A stretch of DNA of 64,000 bases, from NCBI GenBank assembly GCA_019359325.1, contig JAHHHN010000025.1:1-64000 (forward strand), written 5' to 3'. The position numbers were made by a program, and so were the translations under genes. This document shows positions 44,756 through 52,468 of the stretch, piece by piece. Source of the DNA: Mojavia pulchra JT2-VF2 (GTDB lineage: Bacteria; Cyanobacteriota; Cyanobacteriia; Cyanobacteriales; Nostocaceae). The first letter of the stretch is position 1; each line of letters opens with the position of its first letter. The notes beneath the pieces were generated by a model that was not told the DNA's origin, did no database searches, and saw nothing but the letters and a program-made list of their open reading frames with translations.

Positions 44756-47365
44756 ATGACACATCCAATTAATACTTTGCCACCCACTTCTTCAGGGCAA
44801 TTAGATTATTCAGATCACACTCATGACCACGATACTGAAACAGATGCTGACTTTCTCAGTATCCAAGACCTTCCAGTTATTGATGATTACCTGATTGCAA
44901 CCCAAGATGCTCCATTAAATGAACGTCCAGCCTTCTATAGTTCCGGTGATCTCTATACCTTTTTGACAACATCGAAAGAGACAAATTTTGTTTTTAATGC
45001 CTTCGACTTCTTCGTTCCACCAGGAGGTGGGCCAGTACCACATATTCACAATTACGAACACGAGGCATTTTATGTTGCAGAAGGTAAAGTAAATTTCTTC
45101 TTAGGTAACGAAGCTGGGATTACAGGAAGCCCACAAGAATTTGTCTTAGAAGGAGTGCCTACCGGAACTTTGGTTTTTGGGCCAAGATTGAGACCACATG
45201 GTTTTAAAAACATTGACTCTACAGCAGCCACATCGGGGGACAATCCAGGGGCAAGAATTCTTTCGATTACGACTCCTGGCGGACTAGATTACTTATTTGA
45301 ATATGCAGGCGAACCAGTCGAAAATAGGAATAACCCGATCCCGCCTCCACCACAAGGAGGATTTACCCCTGGATTTATAGAATTTGCATTGCGAACTGCT
45401 TACCGCGGCCCATCATTTCCTCAAGGCGCTGCATTTCCTGGGTATCAACCGCCAGCAGGTACTCCTAAATATGTCTTGGTACTGCCAGATGACGCACCTC
45501 AAGGGCTAAAGGAGAAGATAAAAGCCCAGGTAGCTGGGGTAGAAGGTTTTAGCATTTGGAATGCTAGCGAAAGACCGAAATTTACTGGGCCTTTTGGAAT
45601 CGAGTACACTTCTTTAACTAGCTTTGAAGAGTCAACAGATAATTTAAGCAACAATCGACTTTCGTACAATCAGTTTTCCCTACAACCCCAAGCTACAGAT
45701 ACATTTGTTCAAGCCAACTTAAATGGCAAACAAGTGGTGGCTCCTACTAAATCGCAGGCAACTGGCGTTGCCAATGTGGAATTAAAAAATAATGGTGATG
45801 TTAACTATAGCTTGACAGTTAAAGGTTTGGACTTTGGACTATTATCAAACTCTGGCCATTTCCAAACTCCTAATAATGAGTTAGATGATGTCACCTCTAT
45901 CGAGATCCATTCAGGTAAACGGGGCAGCAATGATTCAGAAGTGTTTACTATTTTCGATCTCAAACATCATGATAAAGATGATTTCAATATCCGGTTGGAT
46001 AAGGATGGCTCTGCCACTATTAAAGGCATCTGGGATGAAAAAGAGGAAAAAATTCCAGATGCTCTAAGTAATTTTCTTAAAAATAGTGGCTTACCGGGGC
46101 AAGAGAGTGGCTTCTATTTTGAGGTTGATACGAAAGGTCATCCGACAGGCGAGATTCGTGGTCAAATTGCTTACAATACTAATGATTTTGTTGACCAGGT
46201 TGAAAGTGATAACTATGAAGCTTTCTATGTAAAAGAAGGACAATTATCTTTCAAAATTGGTGATGAAGTTAGGCTTGTTGAACCGAATACTTTTGTCACT
46301 ATTGCACCTGGAACTAAATATTCAATTGGTAACTTTGGAGCAACCGCAGTCAAGTCATTGGCAGTCTCAGTGATACCAGAAGAGATTAAGCCAATCATCC
46401 CTGATGATAGGGGTTACACCCTGATTGAAGGCAGCGAGACTCAAGATTCTCTCGTTGCTGGTAGCAAGACTAAAGTGCTTGGGAAAGGAGGAAACGATAC
46501 ACTCAAAATTGCCAGTGGCGGCAATAATCTTCTCTATGGTGGTGCTGGGGCTGATCAGTTCTGGATTGCTGATGGTAAATTACCTGATACAGTGAATGAT
46601 CCTAGACAACCAACCTATTTCGGTCTACTACCGTTAGTAGATACGCAAAACACAATTGTGGACTTTCAACTTGGTGTTGACAAGATTAAGATTAGCGGTA
46701 TCAACGGTATATCTAGTTTTGACGACTTGAAACTACTGCCTGCCTTTGGCGATATTCGTAGCACCAGCATCATCGCTACACTTGATGGTAAAGAAATTTC
46801 TTTAGCAAATGTAACGGGCGTTTTGTACGCTGAATTGTCGGCTAAAGATTTCGTCATACTCCCATCTAGCAATACTGATGACGGAGAATTACTCAACTTA
46901 GAACCCTACACTGGTAAAGATGTTAAAGTCACTTTCACCGTGAATCGTGAAGCTGCCTATAATAACTTTGTTGGTTTCTACAAGGTTCAAGATGCACAAG
47001 GAACTATTACTGATCCTGTAACGGGCAATCAATTGAAACCAACAGATGCAGGTTATACACAGCTAGCAGTCCAACAGCGTGAGCCTGGAGTTAATTTAAG
47101 CGTCGCAAAATTTGGTCAAGCTACCTTTGAAGATACTTTGAAGGGAGGATCTCTCTATGCTCCTTTCTTAATTGCTAATGCTAATCCTGCTACTCTCAAC
47201 GATGATTTTAGTAAGGTTTACCTTCCTTTTATACAAGGGAACTCAGACAAAGTAGATCACATCCGCTTGCTAGGGGCTAATACCTTTGGCTTTGAGGATT
47301 TATATGGTGGTGGTGACCTGGACTTCAACGATATGACTGTCCAGGCTAAGTTCGCAGTTGTATAA
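44756..47365 (+). CDS. Multidomain cupin-CHRD-cupin-RTX-DUF4114 protein
   Basis: An 869-residue mosaic. Domain order: cupin about residues 70-165 (metal motif PHIHNYEHEAFYVAEG), CHRD domain about 308-470 (FVQANLNGKQVV, ending PTGEIRGQIAYNTND), second cupin about 480-545 (EAFYVKEGQLSFKIGD), RTX calcium-binding nonapeptides near 577-605 (GKGGNDTLK, LYGGAGADQFW), and DUF4114 from about 715 to the end (FGFEDLYGGGDLDFNDM). No Sec signal is seen, so type I export through the RTX/C-terminal signal is likely. The cupin resembles quercetin-dioxygenase-like bicupins, but enzymatic activity is not shown. AAGGAG precedes the ATG. Confidence 0.82.
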   Translation: MTHPINTLPPTSSGQLDYSDHTHDHDTETDADFLSIQDLPVIDDYLIATQDAPLNERPAFYSSGDLYTFLTTSKETNFVFNAFDFFVPPGGGPVPHIHNYEHEAFYVAEGKVNFFLGNEAGITGSPQEFVLEGVPTGTLVFGPRLRPHGFKNIDSTAATSGDNPGARILSITTPGGLDYLFEYAGEPVENRNNPIPPPPQGGFTPGFIEFALRTAYRGPSFPQGAAFPGYQPPAGTPKYVLVLPDDAPQGLKEKIKAQVAGVEGFSIWNASERPKFTGPFGIEYTSLTSFEESTDNLSNNRLSYNQFSLQPQATDTFVQANLNGKQVVAPTKSQATGVANVELKNNGDVNYSLTVKGLDFGLLSNSGHFQTPNNELDDVTSIEIHSGKRGSNDSEVFTIFDLKHHDKDDFNIRLDKDGSATIKGIWDEKEEKIPDALSNFLKNSGLPGQESGFYFEVDTKGHPTGEIRGQIAYNTNDFVDQVESDNYEAFYVKEGQLSFKIGDEVRLVEPNTFVTIAPGTKYSIGNFGATAVKSLAVSVIPEEIKPIIPDDRGYTLIEGSETQDSLVAGSKTKVLGKGGNDTLKIASGGNNLLYGGAGADQFWIADGKLPDTVNDPRQPTYFGLLPLVDTQNTIVDFQLGVDKIKISGINGISSFDDLKLLPAFGDIRSTSIIATLDGKEISLANVTGVLYAELSAKDFVILPSSNTDDGELLNLEPYTGKDVKVTFTVNREAAYNNFVGFYKVQDAQGTITDPVTGNQLKPTDAGYTQLAVQQREPGVNLSVAKFGQATFEDTLKGGSLYAPFLIANANPATLNDDFSKVYLPFIQGNSDKVDHIRLLGANTFGFEDLYGGGDLDFNDMTVQAKFAVV

Positions 47366-47733
47366 AGGGTTTTGTCAATAAGGTTCAGTTAACAGTAGCC
47401 GTCATCCCTGAAGGGGTACGAAGTTTATTCAAGGCAGCCGCTCTCTATGAGCGACTGCCGTTTTTATTACGTTATTCTTGTTTAATGTGAAAGAGGCGAT
47501 CGCTCATTCTTTCTCTAAACAAACTCTTTCCTTTCCACAGATTATAAAGGGCACAACGGGCGTTGTGCAACGCCACTTCCTACCCTGCGGGAAGACACCC
47601 GGAGGGTGTCTACAAGTCTGGCGGCCGAACGGAGTGGCTCCCCTACCCGTGTACTTCATTTAGCTGAAAAATGCTGTAAGTGCGATCGCCATAGCAGCCT
47701 CACACCTCATTGCATCATAGAGATAATTTATTA
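47366..47733. other. Intergenic region with repeats
   Basis: A terminator lies at 47433-47466. Beyond it, 47545-47650 is a GC-rich dispersed repeat with hairpins such as ACAACGGGCGTTGT and ACACCCGGAGGGTGT. A 61-codon frame here is a by-product. Confidence 0.5.
47433..47466 (+). terminator. Terminator after cupin/RTX gene
   Basis: Stem GGCAGCCGCTC (47433-47443) / GAGCGACTGCC (47449-47459) with one mismatch, 5-nt loop, then GTTTTTATT on the plus strand. Confidence 0.8.
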
Positions 47734-50013
47734 CTACACTAATGCGTGTTGAATATAATAGATAATTGCTTCTGCTGTTGGTACATTAGTTGCTAGTAGA
47801 ACTTGGTTAATGTTGCAGCTTCTCAACAGTGCTTCTTCATTTGGCTGCCCATGCTGAGATACTAGAAAGTCTCTCAAGAAAATAACTGCTAAAATATCAC
47901 CTGAGTTAACTAATGAATTAATTGTTTGATATCCTCCAGATGTAGCTGCTGGGATTTGCTGAGTGATAGTTATACCTGTTTGTTGACGTAATACTTCGCT
48001 AATAGATGGCCAAGTAACTGTGTGACTTTGTGAGAAAAACTCTTGATGCTGATTAACAAACTCAGCAAGTTCTGTTTTTTTAGTTTCGTGAGCTATAAGG
48101 ACTATGTTTTTTTGAGTGAGCATTGGGTGAGGCTCACTTACAGTTACTTCTGCAATGTCACTAAGTTGTGCTGTTTCAGAAACTTCTTCAAGAGTTTGGC
48201 TAGTTAACTCAGGAACTTCACCGCTTGACTCAGGTGCGGAAATTGCTATTTCAGGTACATTTAAAAATTCTAGTTCTGTGTTTTCTGGAGTATATATGGC
48301 ATCTAATTCTGCTGCTGTGATTTCTAAAGCTAGAGCTTCTAAATCGCCAGCAATTACACTAATGTCTTCTGTGTCGCTAGTGCTTAAATCAATTAATGTT
48401 TCTTCAAGAAATTGACTAAATTCTACAGATGTTTGATTCCCAATTTCAGACACACTAGCTGCTTCTGCAACTGGTTCAACTATTTCTACATTAGTTATTT
48501 TCAAGTCAACAACTTCGCTGACCTCAGTCGGTTGGCTAACTGTATCACTTAGTTCAATGTTCGTATCTTCTAGAGTCACTTCACTAGCGTCTTCCGGCGC
48601 TTCAACCTCTGCAATATCTGCTTTAACTTCGTTGCTAACAAATGCTGGTACTTCGTTCACCACATCACGCGCCTGAACGATAGTGTAATCTTGCAGAATT
48701 TCTAAATCTATATCTTCATCTGGAACTTGGCTTGTTACCTCAGATAGCTGACTCACTATATCCCGTGGCTGCACGATAGTGAATTCTTGCTGAACTGGTA
48801 AATCTAAATCTATATCTTCATCACTGACAGCTTCTGGAGTTTCGCTCAATTCTGCGGGCGATCGCCCAATCATATCACGTGGCTGAACGGTAGTGAATTC
48901 CTGCCAAATTTCTGAATCTAAATCTATATCTTCATCACTGACAGCTTCTGGTATTGGGCTGATTAAATAATCTGGTTGCACCAAGCTAAATTCTTCTGCT
49001 ACTGGTGTATTCAAATATATACTTTCCTCATTAGCGGCTTCTGGTGCTGTACTCATCGCTTCTGGCGACGGGCTGATTAAATCATTTGGTTGCACGAAGG
49101 TATCTTCTTCTACCACTGGCGTATTTAAATATATACTTTCCTCATTGGCGGCTTCTGGCGATGGACTAATTGAATCATCTGGTTGCACCAAGCTAAATTC
49201 TTCTGCCACTGGCGTGTTCAAATATATACTTTCCTCATTAGCGGCTTCTGGTGCTACACTCATCACTTCTGGCGACGGGTTGATTAAATCATTTGGTTGC
49301 ACGAAGGTATATTCTTCTACCACTGGCGTGTTCAAATATATACTTTCCTCATTGGCGGCTTCTGGTGCTACACTCATCACTTCTGGCGACGGACTGATTA
49401 AATCATCTGGTTGCACGAAACTATCTTCTTCTACAACTTCGCTTGTTGTTTGAAGATTTTGAATACTGTCTTCTAGCGCATTGATTGCCTCTTCTAAATT
49501 TGGGGAGACAACATTCACAACTTCTGGGGTTTCTACCTCGTCTTTAGTTTGACTAAATTGCTCTGGAATTTGGTTAAATACTTCTGGTGTTTGATTAACA
49601 ACATTAATATTGTTGACATTTTCAGTTGTTCGCTTACCAGAAAATAGCGAAGGATCTATAACCCTAAATACTGTCTCTGGTAATTCTGCCGCCAAAGAAG
49701 TAATTTCTTCTACTGTTAAAACGTAATCACCAATGCGGATAACGTCTTTATCCTTCAAAATGACTGGTATATTTTTTTCAACCAGTTTACCGTTAATTAT
49801 TGAGCCATTTCTACTGCCAAGGTCACAGAAATAATAATTTCTACTTTGAACAAAGAACTTGCCATGTATCCGACTGACATCAGGGCTATCCAAAACTAAA
49901 TCGGAATCAGGAGAACGGCCTACCATACATTCTCCCTTCGGTGTAGTTGCTAATGTTAGGTCAAGTTCGTTAACTTCATTTAGTGTTGGTAAGTAGTTAA
50001 CTTTTACTTTCAT
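47734..50013 (-). CDS. FHA protein with degenerate methylglyoxal-synthase-like C-terminus
   Basis: A 759-residue protein. FHA domain about residues 8-105 with the phosphothreonine-binding residues R33, S47, R48, H50, N69 and N74 (MVGRSPDSD, VSRIHGKF, DLGSRNGSIING). Residues about 193-470 are acidic tandem repeats of 31-38 aa (core VQPDDLISPSPE and EAANEESIYLNTP). Residues 631-759 fit the methylglyoxal synthase fold: NIVLIAHETKKTEL, LRQQTGITI, ILAVIFLRDFL, QHGQPNEEALL and LLATNVPTAEAII. By alignment from memory, the catalytic Asp71 of E. coli MGS is replaced by Tyr (SGGYQTI) and Asp101 by Asn, and the phosphate loop TGTT is TWPS. A binding or scaffold role is therefore more likely than catalysis. 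Confidence 0.8.
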   Translation of the reverse strand: MKVKVNYLPTLNEVNELDLTLATTPKGECMVGRSPDSDLVLDSPDVSRIHGKFFVQSRNYYFCDLGSRNGSIINGKLVEKNIPVILKDKDVIRIGDYVLTVEEITSLAAELPETVFRVIDPSLFSGKRTTENVNNINVVNQTPEVFNQIPEQFSQTKDEVETPEVVNVVSPNLEEAINALEDSIQNLQTTSEVVEEDSFVQPDDLISPSPEVMSVAPEAANEESIYLNTPVVEEYTFVQPNDLINPSPEVMSVAPEAANEESIYLNTPVAEEFSLVQPDDSISPSPEAANEESIYLNTPVVEEDTFVQPNDLISPSPEAMSTAPEAANEESIYLNTPVAEEFSLVQPDYLISPIPEAVSDEDIDLDSEIWQEFTTVQPRDMIGRSPAELSETPEAVSDEDIDLDLPVQQEFTIVQPRDIVSQLSEVTSQVPDEDIDLEILQDYTIVQARDVVNEVPAFVSNEVKADIAEVEAPEDASEVTLEDTNIELSDTVSQPTEVSEVVDLKITNVEIVEPVAEAASVSEIGNQTSVEFSQFLEETLIDLSTSDTEDISVIAGDLEALALEITAAELDAIYTPENTELEFLNVPEIAISAPESSGEVPELTSQTLEEVSETAQLSDIAEVTVSEPHPMLTQKNIVLIAHETKKTELAEFVNQHQEFFSQSHTVTWPSISEVLRQQTGITITQQIPAATSGGYQTINSLVNSGDILAVIFLRDFLVSQHGQPNEEALLRSCNINQVLLATNVPTAEAIIYYIQHALV
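48606..49437 (-). repeat. Acidic coding tandem repeats in FHA gene
   Basis: Seven to eight units. The first four are nearly identical at about 93-114 bp, the third lacking seven codons; later units diverge (QEFTIVQPRDIV, DEDIDLD). Recent duplication of the N-terminal units is likely. Confidence 0.75.
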
Positions 50014-50303
50014 ATTAATTTTTCGTTAATTTTATTAATTTCTACTACCCAGTGCTGACGGGTTTTATATTCTAAATTTAAAATATCATTTTGTGACCAA
50101 TGGAAGTGAGAAGCAATAAAAGCTACCTCCTCATATAAAGTATCAGAGGTGTAGCTTACGACTCCCCCGCCAGTTTTAGCTCCACTGAATATAAATTTGT
50201 AAAGCCGGAGGAGAAGCTGGTAAGTTAATACGCTTTTAGTTGATATTTGCCTTGGCGTTGCTATCAGCGATTTTCGGTGAATTGTGGGTGCTTTTAATGA
50301 CAA
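50010..50303 (-). CDS. DUF6760-like small protein coupled to the FHA gene
   Basis: A frame of up to 97 residues. The second half, from GGGVVSYTSDTLYEEVAFIA through HFHWSQNDILNLE to RQHWVVEINKINEKL, resembles small DUF6760-type proteins that I associate with phage-tail-like contractile injection (eCIS) loci, where they may act in assembly. The first half (residues 1-45) is unlike that family and starts only with a TTG at 50303, so the true start is uncertain. Its stop overlaps the FHA start in ATGA, giving tight translational coupling. No other tail or sheath genes are in the window. Confidence 0.5.
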   Translation of the reverse strand: MSLKAPTIHRKSLIATPRQISTKSVLTYQLLLRLYKFIFSGAKTGGGVVSYTSDTLYEEVAFIASHFHWSQNDILNLEYKTRQHWVVEINKINEKLI

Positions 50304-50555
50304 GATAATAGCGATCGCCTAATTAAAATCAAGCACAATACTTTGAATATTAAGAAATTTTAATGCAGTTAAGCACTGAGATAATACCTTGGTCGTGTAT
50401 TCATCTCATGTAAAGTTTCCCTGAGTAGACAACTACGCTAAAATCAGGTTTTCTGGCAAGATAACGCAAGGATATGGTTAATTTAAGGGACAAACCTTTT
50501 CTTGTGCAGAGCTTATCCTAATTCTATTCATGCTTCTATTGAACAAAATCTATCT
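50304..50555. other. Short intergenic region
   Basis: About 250 bases of AT-rich sequence between the regulator and DUF6760-like genes, both on the minus strand. Promoter of the FHA pair is expected here. No structured element is evident. Confidence 0.35.
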
Positions 50556-51005
50556 TTAATCCATAGCGATTACTATATCGTTGGATTTTATAACTGCATA
50601 GGCTTCTTTACCCTCAGATAATCCCAACTCCTCTGCTGAGGTTCTAGTAATCATTGAAGTTAACTCAACTTTATGCACAATCTCTAGAGTCACTTCGCTA
50701 TTAACAGCCCCGGTAATCACTCGTTTGACGACTCCTTTGAGGATATTACGTGAGCTAACCTTTAGGGGTATTCTGTGAGTCATTATTTCGGACTCCTCTA
50801 TAGGCTTTTGAGTATAGATGTCTTCCCTTTTTTCCTGCTTGGTTGGTAATGATAGCGGTGGTGAGGAGTCCTGATTCAGACCACGTACAAGTTCTCGTAG
50901 AATCTCGGTTTTGGTGCGCTGAGACTGCTGGCAGAACTCTTCTAGAATCTTGCGTTCTTCTTCCGACGTTTGAAATGTGACCCAACCTTGTTCTTTTCTT
51001 GGCAT
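50556..51005 (-). CDS. Ribbon-helix-helix/Mop (TOBE) molybdate-type regulator
   Basis: A 149-residue fusion. Residues 7-43 are a ribbon-helix-helix DNA-binding unit (GWVTFQTSEEERKILEEF, then TKTEILRELVRGL); a linker follows; residues 82-148 are a Mop/TOBE domain (SSRNILKGVVKRVITGAVNS, SEVTLEIVHKVELTSMIT, SAEELGLSEGKEAYAVIKS) that binds molybdate or tungstate oligomerically. Divergence from modA with paired palindromes between them argues for a molybdate-responsive regulator replacing ModE, which has a winged HTH instead. Ligand and direction of control are inferred. Confidence 0.8.
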   Translation of the reverse strand: MPRKEQGWVTFQTSEEERKILEEFCQQSQRTKTEILRELVRGLNQDSSPPLSLPTKQEKREDIYTQKPIEESEIMTHRIPLKVSSRNILKGVVKRVITGAVNSEVTLEIVHKVELTSMITRTSAEELGLSEGKEAYAVIKSNDIVIAMD

Positions 51006-51010
51006 AAAAT

Positions 51011-51027
51011 TACCAATTTATTTGGTA
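51011..51027. promoter_or_regulatory. Palindrome 1 in regulator/modA region
   Basis: TACCAA-TTTAT-TTGGTA, a perfect 6-bp inverted repeat, six bases upstream of the regulator start. With palindrome 2 it gives four TACCAA half-sites in 49 bp, a fit for cooperative RHH dimers. Confidence 0.65.
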
Positions 51028-51040
51028 TAAATGTGTTTAT

Positions 51041-51060
51041 CTTGGTACGATTCTACCAAG
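51041..51060. promoter_or_regulatory. Palindrome 2 in regulator/modA region
   Basis: CTTGGTA-CGATTC-TACCAAG, a perfect 7-bp inverted repeat with the same half-site in the opposite orientation, 42 bases before the modA ATG. Confidence 0.65.
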
Positions 51061-51101
51061 CGTCAATTCTCTGCAATAAATTTTCTGAGTGCAGTTTTTC
51101 T

Positions 51102-51893
51102 ATGAACAGAAGACGAATCCTAGCTTTGATTGGTACGGCAATTGCTAGCTTGCTACTAACAGTTACTTTGCCGAAGCTTGACCCCCCAGTAATAGCACAA
51201 TCTAATACCAACCTACTCGTGTCTGCTGCCGCTAGCTTAAAAGATGCATTAGAAGAAATTAAACTTCTTTACCAACAAAGTAAGCCAAACGTCAATATTA
51301 ATTATAACTTTGGGGCTTCTGGTGCATTGCAGCAACAGATTGAGCAAGGTGCGCCCGCAGATATCTTTGTTTCTGCTGCTAAAAAGCAAGTGGATGCATT
51401 AGAGGGAAAAGGGCTTCTGCTTCCAGGTACTCGTACCATTTTGGCCAAGAATCGTCTAGTCTTGATTGTACCTAAGAATGCTGTAGGTATTAACAGCTTC
51501 TACAACTTAAGAGACGCGAGTATCAAAAAAATCGCCATTGGTGAACCCAGAAGTGTACCCGCAGGACAATATGGCGAACAAGTACTTCAGCAGTTGAAAC
51601 TTTTACCACAGGTCAAGTCGAAATTGGTCTACGCTAACAATGTACGTCAAGTTTTGGCCTCTGTAGAAAGTGGCAACGCTGATGCAGGTTTAGTTTACGC
51701 CACTGATGCCAAAATCTCCAACAAGGTAAAAATCGTCGTTGCATCTGACGAAAAATACCACTCAGCAATTATTTATCCGCTAGCTGTGGTAAAAAGTAGC
51801 AAAAATGCTAGTGCTGCCAAGGAGTTTGCCCAGTTTTTAACTGGTAGCCAAGCCAAGGCTGTACTTCAGAAGTATGGGTTTATTCTGCCTTAA
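51102..51893 (+). CDS. modA: Molybdate-binding protein ModA
   Basis: A 263-residue periplasmic binding protein for molybdate/tungstate. Signal peptide MNRRRILALIGTAIASLLLT, then VSAAASLKDALEEIK, NFGASGALQQQIEQGAPADIFVSA, VPAGQYGEQVLQ and GNADAGLVYATDA, all ModA signatures that line the oxyanion site. ATG 51102 is chosen since an upstream extension (to 50970) would overlap the divergent regulator and its operators. There is no modB or modC after it; the gene is followed by a MITE and the TamB gene, so the permease must be elsewhere. Molybdenum serves nitrate reductase and nitrogenase in such organisms. Confidence 0.9.
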   Translation: MNRRRILALIGTAIASLLLTVTLPKLDPPVIAQSNTNLLVSAAASLKDALEEIKLLYQQSKPNVNINYNFGASGALQQQIEQGAPADIFVSAAKKQVDALEGKGLLLPGTRTILAKNRLVLIVPKNAVGINSFYNLRDASIKKIAIGEPRSVPAGQYGEQVLQQLKLLPQVKSKLVYANNVRQVLASVESGNADAGLVYATDAKISNKVKIVVASDEKYHSAIIYPLAVVKSSKNASAAKEFAQFLTGSQAKAVLQKYGFILP

Positions 51894-52468
51894 TGCTCAA
51901 GGTTAAGCCTGTGGTTGACAGTTGCAGCCAGGAATAAATTTAAGAGGGAACTTTTAACGGACAACGGGGAGCAGCGGAAGAGAAAACTTATTTACAGTAA
52001 CTCTTCTCCCCCCAGCTTGTCTCAAGAAATAATCTTTAGGACTTACGCACTGAAGTCTGAAACCCTGATCCCCCCTAACCCCCCTTAAAAAAGGGGGGAA
52101 CGTCTAAAGCCACGCCACTGAGGGAGTCGGGGAACCCGCAAGGGCGCAGGGCTGCCCCTTTTTAAGGGGGTTGGGGGATCTGAGTGCGTAAGTTCTGATC
52201 TTTTCTCTTAGCCGAAAAGTATTGAGCTAGCAGTAACGAAATTGAAATTGCATCCTTCTAGCTGGAGAGAGCGATCGCCTATGCAAGGGGCTTCTAAGTA
52301 AAAAATATTACATTGCTTGGATGGCAGCGGAGCACGAGAGAAGTGACGGGTACGCAGGGGTCTCTCCAAGTGAAGCAACTTCGGAGAGCAGGGGGAGGGA
52401 AAGCCGTTTTGAAGGAGTAAAATTGGATAATTTATTTTTTTGAGTTCCCTATAATCAAAGCAATACAA
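51894..52468. other. Repeat-filled intergenic region
   Basis: Contains the MITE-like element at 52041-52193 and GC-rich repeats to about 52400. A minus-strand 86-codon frame at 52208-52468 runs through repeats and is not called. Confidence 0.5.
52041..52193. mobile_element. MITE-like palindromic element, 153 bp
   Basis: Terminal inverted repeats ACTTACGCACT (52041-52051) / AGTGCGTAAGT (52183-52193). The subterminal arms are also complementary (GATCCCCC...TTAAAAAAGGGG and CCCCTTTTTAAGGGGG...GGGGGATC). The middle, about 52110-52160, is a hairpin-rich insert of a second repeat family. No transposase: a non-autonomous element. Confidence 0.75.

Noticed and set aside
47478-47663. 61-codon frame after the cupin gene
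   Set aside because: Most of it is a hairpin-rich dispersed repeat.
47734-48123. Active methylglyoxal synthase
   Set aside because: The fold is recognisable, but the residues aligned with Asp71 and Asp101 are Tyr and Asn, so I do not claim the enzyme activity.
49145-49453. Plus-strand frame within the FHA gene
   Set aside because: Antisense shadow of the acidic tandem repeats.
50010-50303. A contractile injection system locus
   Set aside because: Only one small protein resembles such loci; no sheath, tube, baseplate or ATPase genes are present.
52208-52468. 86-codon minus-strand frame after the TamB gene
   Set aside because: It crosses dispersed GC-rich repeats and has no family features.
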